Of a stretch of 64,000 nucleotides of DNA, positions 44,115 through 54,788 are shown piece after piece (the first letter of the stretch is position 1; each line of letters opens with the position of its first letter). Source of the DNA: Magnaporthiopsis rhizophila (Eukaryota; Ascomycota; Sordariomycetes; Magnaporthales; Magnaporthaceae); the NCBI GenBank assembly GCA_003049465.1, contig PYSS01000060.1:62001-126000 (forward strand). Direction: 5' to 3'. A model generated the notes under the pieces. That model was given only the letters and a program-made list of their open reading frames with translations. It made no database searches and was not told where the DNA came from. A program made the position numbers and the translations under genes.

Positions 44115-47100
44115 ATGTCGATCGAGTTCCCAAAGGAGGAGGAGGCCGTCATCCAGAGATGGCGTGAGATCAGGGCCTTCGAGCGGCAGGTACGCGAACC
44201 ACCTTTGACACCCCGTGCGCCTAACAAAAGCGCATTCACACGCTCGCCAGCTCACCTCTCCCGTGCTGTAGGTCGAGCTGTCCGAAGGCCGGCCGCTCTA
44301 CACCTTTTATGATGGACCCCCTTTCGCGACTGGCCTGCCACACTACGGCCACCTCCTCGCCTCCACCATCAAGGACATCATCCCGAGATATTGGTCCATG
44401 AAGGGCTTCCATGTCGAGAGGCGCTTCGGCTGGGACACGCACGGCTTGCCCATTGAGCATGAGATCGACAAGAAGTATGGCATTTCAGGCAAAGCCGCCG
44501 TCGAGGAGTTCGGTCTCGCAAACTACAACGAGGAGTGCCGATCCATCGTCATGCGCTATCGCGAGGAGTGGAGGCATACCGTTGAGCGGCTAGGAAGGTG
44601 GATTGATTTCGACAATGACTACAAGGTGCGTTGGCTATTCCGGGTGCTTGCGAGCGGTGCTGGCTATGCTTGGGTGGTCCATGTGCTAACCCCCATCTTA
44701 GACCATGGATCCCAAGTTCATGGAGTCCGAGTGGTGGGTATTCAAGCAGCTGTTCGACAAGGGACAGGTGTACCAGGGCTTCCGTGTCATGCCCTACTCG
44801 ACCGTCCTTACTACTGCCCTCAGCAATTTCGAGGCCAACCAGAACTACCAGGACGTCACAGACCCGGCCATTGTTGTCTCCTTTCCGCTCAAGTCGGACC
44901 CTGAGACGTGCCTGCTGGCCTGGACCACGACCCCCTGGACGCTGCCGTCCAACCTGGGCCTGGCCACCCATCCCGATTTTGAGTACATCAAAATCCATGA
45001 CGAGAAATCGGGCAAGAAGTACATCTTGCTCGAGAAGCTCCTTGGCACTCTGTACAAGGATCCCAAGAAAGCCAAGTTCACCATCGTCGAAAAAATCAAG
45101 GGGAAGGATATGCTTGGATGGCAGTACGAGCCGCTGTTCAACTACTTCTATGATGAGTTCAAGGATACTGCGTTCCGTGTCCTCAACGCAACCTACGTCA
45201 CGGACGATGGTGGCGTGGGCATTGTTCATCAGGCCCCGACATTTGGCGAGGACGATTACAACGTCGCCGTTGCCGCGGGGTACATCAACGAGAACCGACC
45301 GCCGCCCGATCCAGTCAATGAGACAGGCCATTTTACTGCGCAGGTGACTGACTTTGTGGGCATGCATGTCAAGGAGGCAGACAAGCATATCATCAAGCAT
45401 CTCAAAGGCACCGGAAGACTCGTGACCGAATCGCAGCTCAAGCACTCGTACCCCATGTGCCCTCGTTCAGATACACCACTCATCTACCGCGCCGTGCCCT
45501 CTTGGTTCGTGCGCATCCCCGAGATCGTCACCAGGATGCTCGAGGGTATCGAGGGCCAGCACTGGGTTCCCAACTTCGTCAAAGAAAAGCGCTTTGCCAG
45601 CTGGATCGCGAACGCTCGCGACTGGAACGTCTCGCGCAATAGGTACTGGGGCACGCCGATTCCTTTGTGGGTCAGTGATGATCTGGAGGAGAGAGTTTGC
45701 ATTGGAAGCATAGAGGAGCTCAAGCAGCTGAGCGGCTACGAGGGCGATATCACGGATCTGCATCGCCACCACATCGACCATATCACCATCCCCAGCAAGC
45801 AGGGCAAGGGCGTTCTGAAGCGTATTGATGAGGTGTTTGACTGCTGGTTCGAGTCGGGGAGCATGCCGTACGCCAGCCAACACTATCCGTTCGAGAACAC
45901 GGAGAAGTTCGAAAAATCATTCCCCGGCGATTTCATCGCCGAGGGCCTGGACCAGACCCGCGGCTGGTTCTACACACTGCTCGTCCTGGGCACCCACCTG
46001 TTCGGCTGCGCGCCCTTCAAGAACTGCGTTGTCAATGGCATAGTTCTCGCTGAGGATGGCAAGAAGATGTCGAAGCGTCTCAAAAACTACCCAGCGCCCG
46101 ACATTGTCATGAACAAGTACGGCTCCGACGCTTTACGGCTGTATCTCATCAACTCCCCCGTCGTGCGCGCCGAGCCTCTCCGCTTCAAGGAGTCCGGCGT
46201 CAAGGAGGTCGTTCAAAGGGTCCTTCTGCCCTTCTGGAACAGCTACAAGTTTTTCGAGGGACAGGTTGCCCTGCTGAAGAAGGTAGAAAGCAAGGATTAC
46301 TGCTGGGACCCGAACTCGGGGTCGTCCAACACGAATGTCATGGATCGCTGGATCCTGGCTAGCTGTCAGAGCCTTCTCGAGTTTGTGAATGAGGAGATGA
46401 AGCGTGAGTTGAAAAGAAACCCACAGCAGAGATGGCGCCTCCGGCTTGGAGAGAGGCAATGTTCTCCTGGGAGGGGATTGTCCAGTGTTGGGCTCCGCTG
46501 ACCCGTCAACAGACTACCGTCTCTACACCGTCGTCCCGCGGCTGCTAGGCCTTATCGACAATACGACAAACTGGTATATCCGCTTCAACCGGAAGCGCCT
46601 CAAGGGAGAGAACGGTGTGGATGACACGCTGCACGCTCTGCATACGCTGTTTGAGGTTTTGTTCACGCTCTGCAGGGGTCTGGCGCCTTTCACGCCCTTC
46701 ATCACCGAGACCATCTACCAGAAGCTTCTTCCCTTCATTCCCGCGGACATGCAGGGCGAGGATGCACGAAGCGTCCACTTCCTGCCCTTCCCGACCGTTC
46801 GCCGAGAGCTTTTTGACCCCGAGGTCGAGAGGAGAGTCGGACGCATGCAGAAGGTCATTGAGCTCGCCCGAGTTTCTCGGGAGAGGAAGGCTATCGGCCT
46901 CAAGACGCCGCTCAAGACTCTGGTCGTCATTCACCACAACCCGGAGTATCTGGAGGACGTCAAGTCTCTTCAGACATACATCACCGAGGAGATGAATATC
47001 CGAGACCTGGTTCTGACTTCGGACGAGGCCAAGCACGGAGTGCAATACAGCGCGACGGCAGACTGGCCGGTTCTGGGCAAGAAGTTGAAGAAGGACATTG

Positions 47101-47594
47101 CAAGGGTAAAAAAGGCGCTCCCGGGGCTGACGAGCGAACAGGTGCACAAATATGTGCTTGAGGGCGAGATCGTGGTTGACGGCATCAAGCTGGACGCGGG
47201 CGACTTGGTGGTCAGGCGTGGCCTGAGCGAAAGCCAGTCGTCGCAGAACCTCGAGACCAACACTGATAATGACGTGCTTATTATCCTCGACTGTGAGCTG
47301 CACGCGGAGCTGGCGCATGAGGGCATCGCGCGCGAGATCATAAACCGAGTGCAACGGTTGCGTAAGAAGGCGGGTTTGCAGGCGACGGACGATGTCAAGA
47401 TGGAATACGAGGTGCTTGCGGACCCCGAACCAATCGGCCTAGCCGAAGTTTTCGGGACACAGTCGGCCATGCTGGAAAAGGCGCTACGGCGGCCGGTAGA
47501 GAAGGGTGTGGGGTCGAGCGGCGAGGGTGTCATTGTCGAGGAGCTCCAGGAAGTGCAGAAGGCGACCTTCAACTTGCGGTTGCTGAAGCTGTAA
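44115..47594 (+). CDS. ils1: Isoleucyl-tRNA synthetase, cytoplasmic
   Basis: Class I synthetase that charges cytosolic tRNA-Ile, with a CP1 editing domain that clears valine. Exons 44115-44189, 44272-44625, 44702-46403 and 46513-47594 give 1,070 residues, the size of yeast Ils1. No mitochondrial presequence: it starts MSIEFPKEEEAVIQRWREI. The HIGH-type motif is HYGH (residues 49-52) in PPFATGLPHYGHLLA. The editing domain shows TTPWTLPSN and GTGIVH-like GGVGIVHQAPTFGEDDY. The KMSKS-type loop is KMSKR (598-602). WIDFDNDYK at the exon 2 end and the C-terminal anticodon-binding region (HYRLYTVVPRLLGLIDNTTN, then EIINRVQRLRKKAGL) fit the eukaryotic/archaeal type. Intron 3 (GTGAGT/CAACAG) restores MKHYRLYTVVP. 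Confidence 0.97.
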
Positions 47595-47872
47595 CTCGAC
47601 ACAATACCGGACATCGGAGAGGATGAGCTACATGAAATGAGGTATATCGAGTGACTTCTGCATCCCTCAGCCATTGGGCAGGAGCAAATTGGTAAACATG
47701 TGACACAGCCTTGCAAGGACAAAGGAGAAAAGATGAACCAAGAGAGACACGCGAAGAGAGAGAAAATGGCCTAGAGGAAATAAGGCAGATAGAAAAAGCA
47801 AACAAAGAACAAAAATCCAAGATCTCAGCTGCAACGGGTAAAAGGGTTCGCGTTTGCCTTGGAGAGATGGCT

Positions 47873-48218
47873 TCATCGTGGTTTCTTGGATGCTGCCTGT
47901 GTGGTGGCCTCTTATAAGCTGACGAAGGGGAAAACGAAAAAGGCGGAAACTGCGCTCGTCAATGCAGCCTTACCAGATAGCAGTCTTTGAGTTTCAGGAA
48001 CTCCTTTTTGCACTTATCCTTGTGGACGGCGTTGTAATCCTGAACGATGCATTTGCCATAAACGGCGGCCTGGACGTCGGGTTACGTCATGTTAGCGGCT
48101 GTTATTGGTTGCGTAAAGAAGAAGCTGCTTGGGTTTCTAGTGAGGGACTCGCCTCGGCCGAGCATTGCGACACGGTTTGGGCGAATTTTTGGATGGGACG
48201 TATTCTGGGCTGCATCAT
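47873..48218 (-). CDS. Small twin-CX9C (CHCH) mitochondrial protein, NDUFAF8-like
   Basis: A 61-residue gene in three small exons: 48218-48153, 48069-47974 and 47896-47873. The product starts MMQPRIRPIQKFAQTVSQC. It has two CX9C pairs, C-SAEAAVYGK-C and C-KKEFLKLKD-C, the pattern of intermembrane-space proteins oxidised by Mia40. It ends AASKKPR. The CSAEAAVYGKC and the KxxCxxEFxxLxxC spacing resemble human NDUFAF8, a complex I assembly factor working with NDUFAF5; that equivalence is inference. The first intron uses a GC donor (GAG|GCGAGT) with a CTAAC branch site and GTCCAG acceptor; only this junction gives exactly nine residues between the first two cysteines. The second intron is GTAAGG...ACACAG. 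An upstream in-frame start was not found. It lies between ils1 and sfi1, divergent from sfi1. Confidence 0.82.
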
Positions 48219-49227
48219 GCAAGTTGCTGGGCGCAATGTAGATACTCTGGAGGTAGGGATCAATATGATGAATCGAGAAGGCTACTCGTGATGCACTCGG
48301 AGCCACTTGGAATTTCCAGCCTCCCATGCAATGCATTCCATACGTAAGCCCGGGTGCTAGTGGGGTGTGGGGTGGTAATTATGTAATAGGCTACGGGCGA
48401 TGGATGAGGGTCTTGACGCGGTTGCTACACGACAGGTCATTTACGCGCCTTCCTGTCCCTGGCGCTGCAAGTCGACGCGACAGCTGCAAGCCGACTGGAC
48501 AACAAGAAAAAGAAAAAGAAAAAGAAAAATTGAGGTTGGTTGGGATGCATTGTCGCCCAAGCTCCCTTGGCTTTATTCGCTTGGTCACCCTGGCTTGCCG
48601 CATCCGTTAGTTCGTTCATCGCCGTCGCAGCCGTCTTGCGCCGGTCCCGAGAGCGTCGCTCGATTGATTGCTCTTTGGCCTTCTCTTCTTCATCTTCTTG
48701 TGCTTGGGGCTTATTTTGATATTGGACACGCGCAAGCCTCAGCTACTACATTAATTTGTCGAGTAGCTTCACCACTCTTCAATTCGCTATCGGAACAATA
48801 CTATCGGTGCCCTCTGCGCCCTCGACCGTGCTGAATGAAGCCTTGGCGAGCGCAAAACAACATACCGCAACAATACATCCACAACTTCGCGCGTCGTGTG
48901 GCTATCTACCCTTTGTTGCCCTCACCGGATGCAGCCGCCAACGACTGGCTTCTGACCGACGACGACGACGACGACGACGACAGGCACGTGCTACCTCTTG
49001 ATCGATCCCGCGTGGTCGCGGCCTCGCGCATCGCGACACGCTCAACCCGAGGGCCTCTTCCGGGCTTCGCGACCACAAACGTCTTCCGGTATCCTCGCCG
49101 CTCGGAAGACACATTGCGCGCCGACGACCACCAGCGCTAGCGGGCACCGCCAACGGGCGCCGCCGCCTGTGCTTGGGATCCCGGCCAATCCCGTGATAAT
49201 AATGACTTCGCCGGCGCGCTCGACCCC
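48219..49227. other. Region between the CX9C gene and sfi1
   Basis: A divergent promoter region of about 1 kb. It has an AAGAAAAAG-type run near 48505-48527 and a (GAC)n tract at 48957-48981 inside a 101-codon frame (48835-49140) that encodes eight Asp in a row. That frame ends about 90 bp before the sfi1 ATG, so it may be an upstream ORF in a long leader; I do not call it a gene. Confidence 0.4.
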
Positions 49228-52200
49228 ATGCCACCTAAAAACTTGCTATCCGGACGCGATGGCAGAACAACACCGTCTCCCCACTCGCCTCCGCGACGGG
49301 ATCAGTTATACTCCGAGGAGGGTGCGTCGACTCTGTGCTCGTTTCGCCGTCCCGTAAATGCTCTGCTAACTAGTTCCTCTCCAGATATCAAAATCATGTA
49401 CCATGCCGTCAAGCGCGGGCAGCAGATCCAGCTCGCCGACACCAAGGGCGTCCACACAGGTGTCTCGGCCCTGTTCGTGGGCGCCGACCAGGTCTTTCCA
49501 CAGTATGGGCTTTCTACCGATGACCCAAAGATGTCGTCCCTCCTCTTCAAGATCGGCTCGAAGCGCGGTGTTTCGGAGAACCTGCTCGAGAAGTTTCGGT
49601 CCGTCCTGGACAGCATGGGCATTGAGATGACCCTTGACGGCGAGCTTTTTACTGGCGTCGAGGATGTCGCTGACATCTCATCACCGCTCCGGGTTGCGCG
49701 CTCGGTCATATCCGTCACCACGCCCTCCTCCGTCTCCACAAATATTCCGCGACGCAGCGTGTTACCCATCGCTACAAACCTCAATGGACGCCGACGCCGG
49801 AATTCGGATACACTCGCGACGGAAGCCCCCGAAAACGTGCCGCAGTACGCCGTCCCCCCTCGCAGACGTGCCGCATCGCTGCTGTCCTCGCCGACCACTG
49901 CAGAACGGCCACCCCTCGCCGCCCTGCCGCCGAGTCTGGGTCAAAAGGACCTCCCGATATTGTCCAAGTGGCTTCTGGAAACAAACGTACAGCCTGGACC
50001 GGCGCTGCGTCCCGATGGTCCCAACAAGCTGGGCAATCTCGCGGGAGGCAGGCCGCGACGCGCACAATCGGTTGGCGACTCGTCACTCGACGCCGATGAG
50101 ATCGTGCCCGATCTCTCGGGCGCGGAGGATGGCATGGATGACGATTATGAGAATCACCAAGCACGCCCCATTCAGCTACCGCTGCGACCTAGCAACCCGG
50201 TACCGCCCGAGGACGCGTCTCAAGAGGCCGACGTCTCGCGAAACGACGAGACAATCGAAAGCGGAGTTTTCGCCATGGATCGTGGCAACCAAGAAGGCGG
50301 CCTCTTGCCGAGCGCCATGGCTCCGTTTCCTAATCATCAGGACATCGCCCGTGACGGGGCCCCTCGTCACAATCCTGACCTGCTCAGCTATCTTTACCGT
50401 AGTTCTCACGAGGCACCGAGACAGCCCCCGTCGTACGCCGCAGTCTCTGATACCCCGCGGGCCGGCGTGGCGAAACCACCGTGGTTACAGCCACAATTCA
50501 ACCCCCTGATAACAACACAGGGCGCCGCCCCGCCATCTCTCGAGGGGTTGGAACCGGGGCCCCGACTAGAGGACATGGAACTGAAGGTTCTAGTGTTCGA
50601 GGGCCAGCGGATACAAGCGTCTTTTGTTGCGTGGCGGAACAGCTACGAACACCTGATGGCGTCCGCGCACGGCATGAACACCTGGGCCTTCACCCTCGAG
50701 CGTCGTTTCATCCTGACCAGGACCTTCAAGCTTTGGCGTGGGCATACGTGGAAAGCCATTGCCGATGGCCTGGAGCAACGCAAGCGGGCTGCCGATGCGG
50801 CCAAGGAAGAGGCCGAAGCCATCAGGAGAGAGGCCGAGATCGTGAGGCAAAATGCCGAGACTGCCAGGCAAGAAGCGGAGGCTGTGATGCGTAAAGCGGA
50901 GATGGCCAGGCGGGAGGCAGAGAGCGCCCGGCTCCACGACCGAATGATGAGGCGTGCGGCACGGGCAGCTGATCTCTCGCTCCTGCACAAGGCTTTTACT
51001 CACTGGGGAGCTGCCGCGAGCAACGAGGCGGAGCGGACCGAGATCGCGCGGAGGCACCTGCTAAGGAAGAAGGTGTTCGGCGCGTGGTCCGAAAAGGTCT
51101 CTGCCGACCGCACCAAAGTGAGAGCTTTCGCTGCTACCGGGCTCCTCGGCGCGTGGAGCAATGCCCTAGAACAGCGCCGAGAACGCGCACAGCTCTCGGC
51201 CCAGATGTACCCTGCCGCCCTCGCGAAACAGTGCTTTATAAAGTGGCGTCGGGAGTACCAAGCCTGCGCCGCTGAGCTCTGGTATACCGTGCGTCTGGCG
51301 GAGGACTGTGCACACAAATGGAGACACGAGGTCAGCCTGTGCAGAAGTCTACACGTAGCGGCCGAAGCGGATGCCGTACACACCCTGCGCGCCAGCTCGC
51401 TCGGCACATGGAGAAGGATAAGCACGGAAACGAAGGTGTCGGCGGTTGAGGCCTTGGACCGACTGGAGAAGCGCCAACTTTCCCATCTGTTCGACTTTTG
51501 GCAGACACGGGCCAGTCTCGAGGGTAGGCTGAGGAGAGCGTTGGCGTCCCGAGAGCAACGCATCAAGATCGAATGCATCCATGTCTGGACCCTGAGTGCC
51601 CAAGCGGTGGAGACACAGAAGCAAACGGCCAAACGGCGGAGCATCCAGGGCTTTGCGCGACACTGGGCCCTCGAGCTCGAGCTGAAGCTGTTCAGGGAGA
51701 ACCTGGACGGCCTCACGCTTCTCACGTCGACCTACCAATGGGTGCTCGAAGAGAGGTTGAAGCTCCTCCGGAGGTTTTACCGGAACTCAGCCAAGGAATC
51801 CGCATTTCTGGGCCTACGGGCGGCATACGTCAAGGAGAAGCGTAGGAAAAAAGAACTCGGGGCGCTGGCCAAGCTGTGCTACAAGACCACGACGGCGGGC
51901 ACCTTTGTTGGTGCCATGAGCAGGCAGCTTGGAGAGACGCAGTGGATGGAAGACGAAGCGCGCAGGGCGGACTCGGCGCAGGTGACGGCGCAGGCGATGC
52001 AACTCTGGGCGGCGCGGACGTCGGAACACGACGAGATGGAGGACGCGGCCCAACGCGGGGCCTTCTACGTCGGCGCCGCCAACTGTCTTTACGCCTGGCC
52101 GCGGGTTGCCAAGGCGGCACGCCAGGAGAGGCTGAGGTCGACATACCTAGCGTTTCGGCGGACGGTCAAGATCGAGCGCCGGGCCGACTGTCTGGCCATC

Positions 52201-53742
52201 TGGCGAGAGGCCACATACAATAGGGCGGTGGCCGGCTGGGAGTTCGAGAGATCGCGACAGGAGCAGTTGCTGGACGAGATGGTAGACTGGCTGAACGCAT
52301 GGATTGGCGAGACAAACCGGATGATTGGTATGGGCCAGACGGCTGTCGAGGTCGGAAAGGAGGCGGTGGTGGGCGCATGGCGCCTCGAGACGTCCAGGCT
52401 CGAGGCCACATGGTCCGACGCCGCCGCGTATGAAGCAGAGGCAGTCGCGGCGGCCAGGTTGGAGGACTGGGAGCTGAGACTCGTCACGATACGAGGGCGC
52501 CAGCATACGGCCTCCGGGCTGGCTGACAAACACCGCAAACGGCAAGCACGGCAGGCACTTGGGTTCTGGCTCGGCCAGATCACGCAGATGCGCAGAGGTG
52601 GCAGCGGCGACGAGGCGGCTCTCGGCGGCGGCGGCAGGACGCCGCTCCGCTCGAGTCTGCGCCGGAGCCAGGCCGCTACCGCGCCACCTGCCTTTGCTGC
52701 CTCTCCCTTCTTCCCTCCAAGACGCGAAGGCGGACCGGGACAGACAGAAGAAGCACCACCACCAGCAACACAGCCTCGCGGCCAACGCCTTCAGCGTCCG
52801 CATTCGCAGCCCGACCCAGGGTATCCCGCTACCGCCCTCCTGTCTGATTCTCTGCTTGGCCCATCGGCGAATCCTCGTTCTCAGCCGCAGCAAAGCCGGC
52901 CCCCAGAAAACATATCTTCTGGGAGCTACTACCCGCAGCCCGTGCCTCCTCCTTCGCGATTCGGAGCCGGTCGCTTCTCCCAGAGCGTCACCGGGCCGTT
53001 CACGCCCCAATCGTCACATCAGCAGCAGCAACAGCAGCAGCAGCACGGGTACCCATACCCCACCCCTGCTGGAGCTCGGGACTCGGTTCTACCGCCAATA
53101 TCGGAGCGTTCCGAGGGCTCAAGTCGCGCCCAGGCATCGACACGGCACTCCACAACCGACTACAACCGCGCCAGCTCGTCCTCGGACGCGGCCAAGGGCC
53201 CCAGCGCAGACAGACTCAGATCGTTTCGGGAAAAGCTCGCATCAGCATCGAGATTCGCAGAATCGGTCCAGCTTGGGCCCTCGTCGGCCGGGTTTAACGA
53301 CAACGGCGACGATGATGACGACTACGACGACGACGACCGGGCTTCAAGGAGTGTCTCTCTGTCGTCCAGGACGGTTGGCAAAGCGCCAGTGACCGCCGCT
53401 CCCCGTCCATCGGCCATGGTCATGGACACGCCCACCAGGTGGACGGGCATGCCCAAGCCGCTACCGACAACCAGACGCGCAGAGCCTGGGCCTACGACAA
53501 CGCCCATGGCGCCTCTGCCGTCGCCGATCGAGAGGCAGCTGCGGAGGGAGTACGCCCCATCGGCAACGATGCCGCTTCCGTCGTCGTCGGCGCGCGCCAG
53601 CACAGGCCCCAGTGGAGGAGGCGGTATTGCGCGCCCGAGCAAGCTGGGCAGGTCGTGGGCGGCAACGGGCCGGCCGCCGCGTGTCACCTTCAGTGGCGTC
53701 GACCAGGAGAGCGACGGTGGAAGCGTGGTGGGTGATAAATGA
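49228..53742 (+). CDS. sfi1: Sfi1-family centrin-binding spindle pole body protein
   Basis: Long helical protein that binds centrin (Cdc31) in an array and forms the half-bridge of the spindle pole body, needed for its duplication. Exons 49228-49321 and 49385-53742 give 1,483 residues. The 63-nt intron is in frame (donor GTGCGT, acceptor CTCCAG) and its removal joins QLYSEED to IKIMYHAV. The N-terminal 150 residues form a conserved fungal domain. The middle (about 450-1120) carries many Sfi1 repeats with a hydrophobic-x-x-W core, for example TFKLWRGHTW, KAFTHWGAAA, VFGAWSEKV, QCFIKWRREY, FDFWQTRA and LGFWLGQI. A coiled coil of REAE/RQEAE units precedes them. The C-terminal 350 residues are Ser/Pro-rich and disordered, with a polyGln run (eight Q) and an acidic stretch. 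Confidence is high for the family. Confidence 0.93.
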   Translation: MPPKNLLSGRDGRTTPSPHSPPRRDQLYSEEGASTLCSFRRPVNALLTSSSPDIKIMYHAVKRGQQIQLADTKGVHTGVSALFVGADQVFPQYGLSTDDPKMSSLLFKIGSKRGVSENLLEKFRSVLDSMGIEMTLDGELFTGVEDVADISSPLRVARSVISVTTPSSVSTNIPRRSVLPIATNLNGRRRRNSDTLATEAPENVPQYAVPPRRRAASLLSSPTTAERPPLAALPPSLGQKDLPILSKWLLETNVQPGPALRPDGPNKLGNLAGGRPRRAQSVGDSSLDADEIVPDLSGAEDGMDDDYENHQARPIQLPLRPSNPVPPEDASQEADVSRNDETIESGVFAMDRGNQEGGLLPSAMAPFPNHQDIARDGAPRHNPDLLSYLYRSSHEAPRQPPSYAAVSDTPRAGVAKPPWLQPQFNPLITTQGAAPPSLEGLEPGPRLEDMELKVLVFEGQRIQASFVAWRNSYEHLMASAHGMNTWAFTLERRFILTRTFKLWRGHTWKAIADGLEQRKRAADAAKEEAEAIRREAEIVRQNAETARQEAEAVMRKAEMARREAESARLHDRMMRRAARAADLSLLHKAFTHWGAAASNEAERTEIARRHLLRKKVFGAWSEKVSADRTKVRAFAATGLLGAWSNALEQRRERAQLSAQMYPAALAKQCFIKWRREYQACAAELWYTVRLAEDCAHKWRHEVSLCRSLHVAAEADAVHTLRASSLGTWRRISTETKVSAVEALDRLEKRQLSHLFDFWQTRASLEGRLRRALASREQRIKIECIHVWTLSAQAVETQKQTAKRRSIQGFARHWALELELKLFRENLDGLTLLTSTYQWVLEERLKLLRRFYRNSAKESAFLGLRAAYVKEKRRKKELGALAKLCYKTTTAGTFVGAMSRQLGETQWMEDEARRADSAQVTAQAMQLWAARTSEHDEMEDAAQRGAFYVGAANCLYAWPRVAKAARQERLRSTYLAFRRTVKIERRADCLAIWREATYNRAVAGWEFERSRQEQLLDEMVDWLNAWIGETNRMIGMGQTAVEVGKEAVVGAWRLETSRLEATWSDAAAYEAEAVAAARLEDWELRLVTIRGRQHTASGLADKHRKRQARQALGFWLGQITQMRRGGSGDEAALGGGGRTPLRSSLRRSQAATAPPAFAASPFFPPRREGGPGQTEEAPPPATQPRGQRLQRPHSQPDPGYPATALLSDSLLGPSANPRSQPQQSRPPENISSGSYYPQPVPPPSRFGAGRFSQSVTGPFTPQSSHQQQQQQQQHGYPYPTPAGARDSVLPPISERSEGSSRAQASTRHSTTDYNRASSSSDAAKGPSADRLRSFREKLASASRFAESVQLGPSSAGFNDNGDDDDDYDDDDRASRSVSLSSRTVGKAPVTAAPRPSAMVMDTPTRWTGMPKPLPTTRRAEPGPTTTPMAPLPSPIERQLRREYAPSATMPLPSSSARASTGPSGGGGIARPSKLGRSWAATGRPPRVTFSGVDQESDGGSVVGDK

Positions 53743-54788
53743 GAGGGCCAGGGAAAGCGCGGGTGTATCTGTCGATAGTGTTTGGCGGGGCTACCGAGGC
53801 ATGCGGCAGCTGCGGATTTCTTGTATTACGGGTGGATGGCACGACGATGATAATGGAACGGCCAGGGAGTCTCCTCGAGGTGGTTTACTCGTGTTTTGTA
53901 TTTTGCTTGGGCTGTACAGCAAGACGAAGCAAGGTGTTATGGACTTGGATGGTTAGGCTTGGTCGTTTTTTTTTTTTTTTTTTTTCTCGAATTGTTTTTC
54001 TCAATGCCCCTACCTCTTCTTGTTTTATAGCTTCAGTTGGCTTGGCTTCTTCCCTTTTCTTTTTGGCCTATTCTGAAGAGGGAGGCGGGCATAGCGTGTA
54101 TGTGGATAATGAAGTCTGCATGCATTCACGGATTTTTGTCAGTTTCGTTCAATCTATACCCCCTTTTTGTTCTGTTATCTCATCTTCGGCACCGAATTAG
54201 TTTTACAATGAACCGATCAACCATCTCTCGATCAGGCAGACAACGCACCCTAAATCAGTCTCTCGAGGCTTGTACCAGGAAGCCTGATACTGAGGGGTTC
54301 GATACGCAACACAACATATACCTCCTGGATTGTAAGCGACATCCAAATCGTGATTGTGAGCGACATCCAAATCGTGGATGGGCAATGGCCTCCAAGGTGA
54401 TTGATACCAAATAGCACAGGATGGATGGTCGTTATACCTGAGTGCTTAATTCATAATACAGCCAAGACAGACAACAACAGATGGAGCAGACAACAATGAA
54501 TCCAAACAACCCGACGCAATAACCCCTAAAGGAAAAAGCAAACAAGGCACTGGGAAAATAATAGCGCACGCAATAAACAAAAACATCGAGTGGAAACGGA
54601 TCCAAAGGGCCTCCCTCCTCCTTCTCCACAATCACGTTTGATACATTGGCAGCAAAAACAACAAGCCCTCTCTCTGCATGTTCCCTGACATCGCTGTACC
54701 TCCCTCTTTATCACTACTCTACTCTACCCCGCAGCATAAACAACAGCAGCAGCAGAAGCACCCCGAACGAACGACTTGAAAGTTTTAA
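53743..54788. other. Intergenic between convergent genes
   Basis: 3' flanks of sfi1 and the large coiled-coil gene. A T-run lies at 53968-53986, and a short duplication of the type GCGACATCCAAATCGTG occurs at 54338-54375. No gene seen. Confidence 0.55.
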
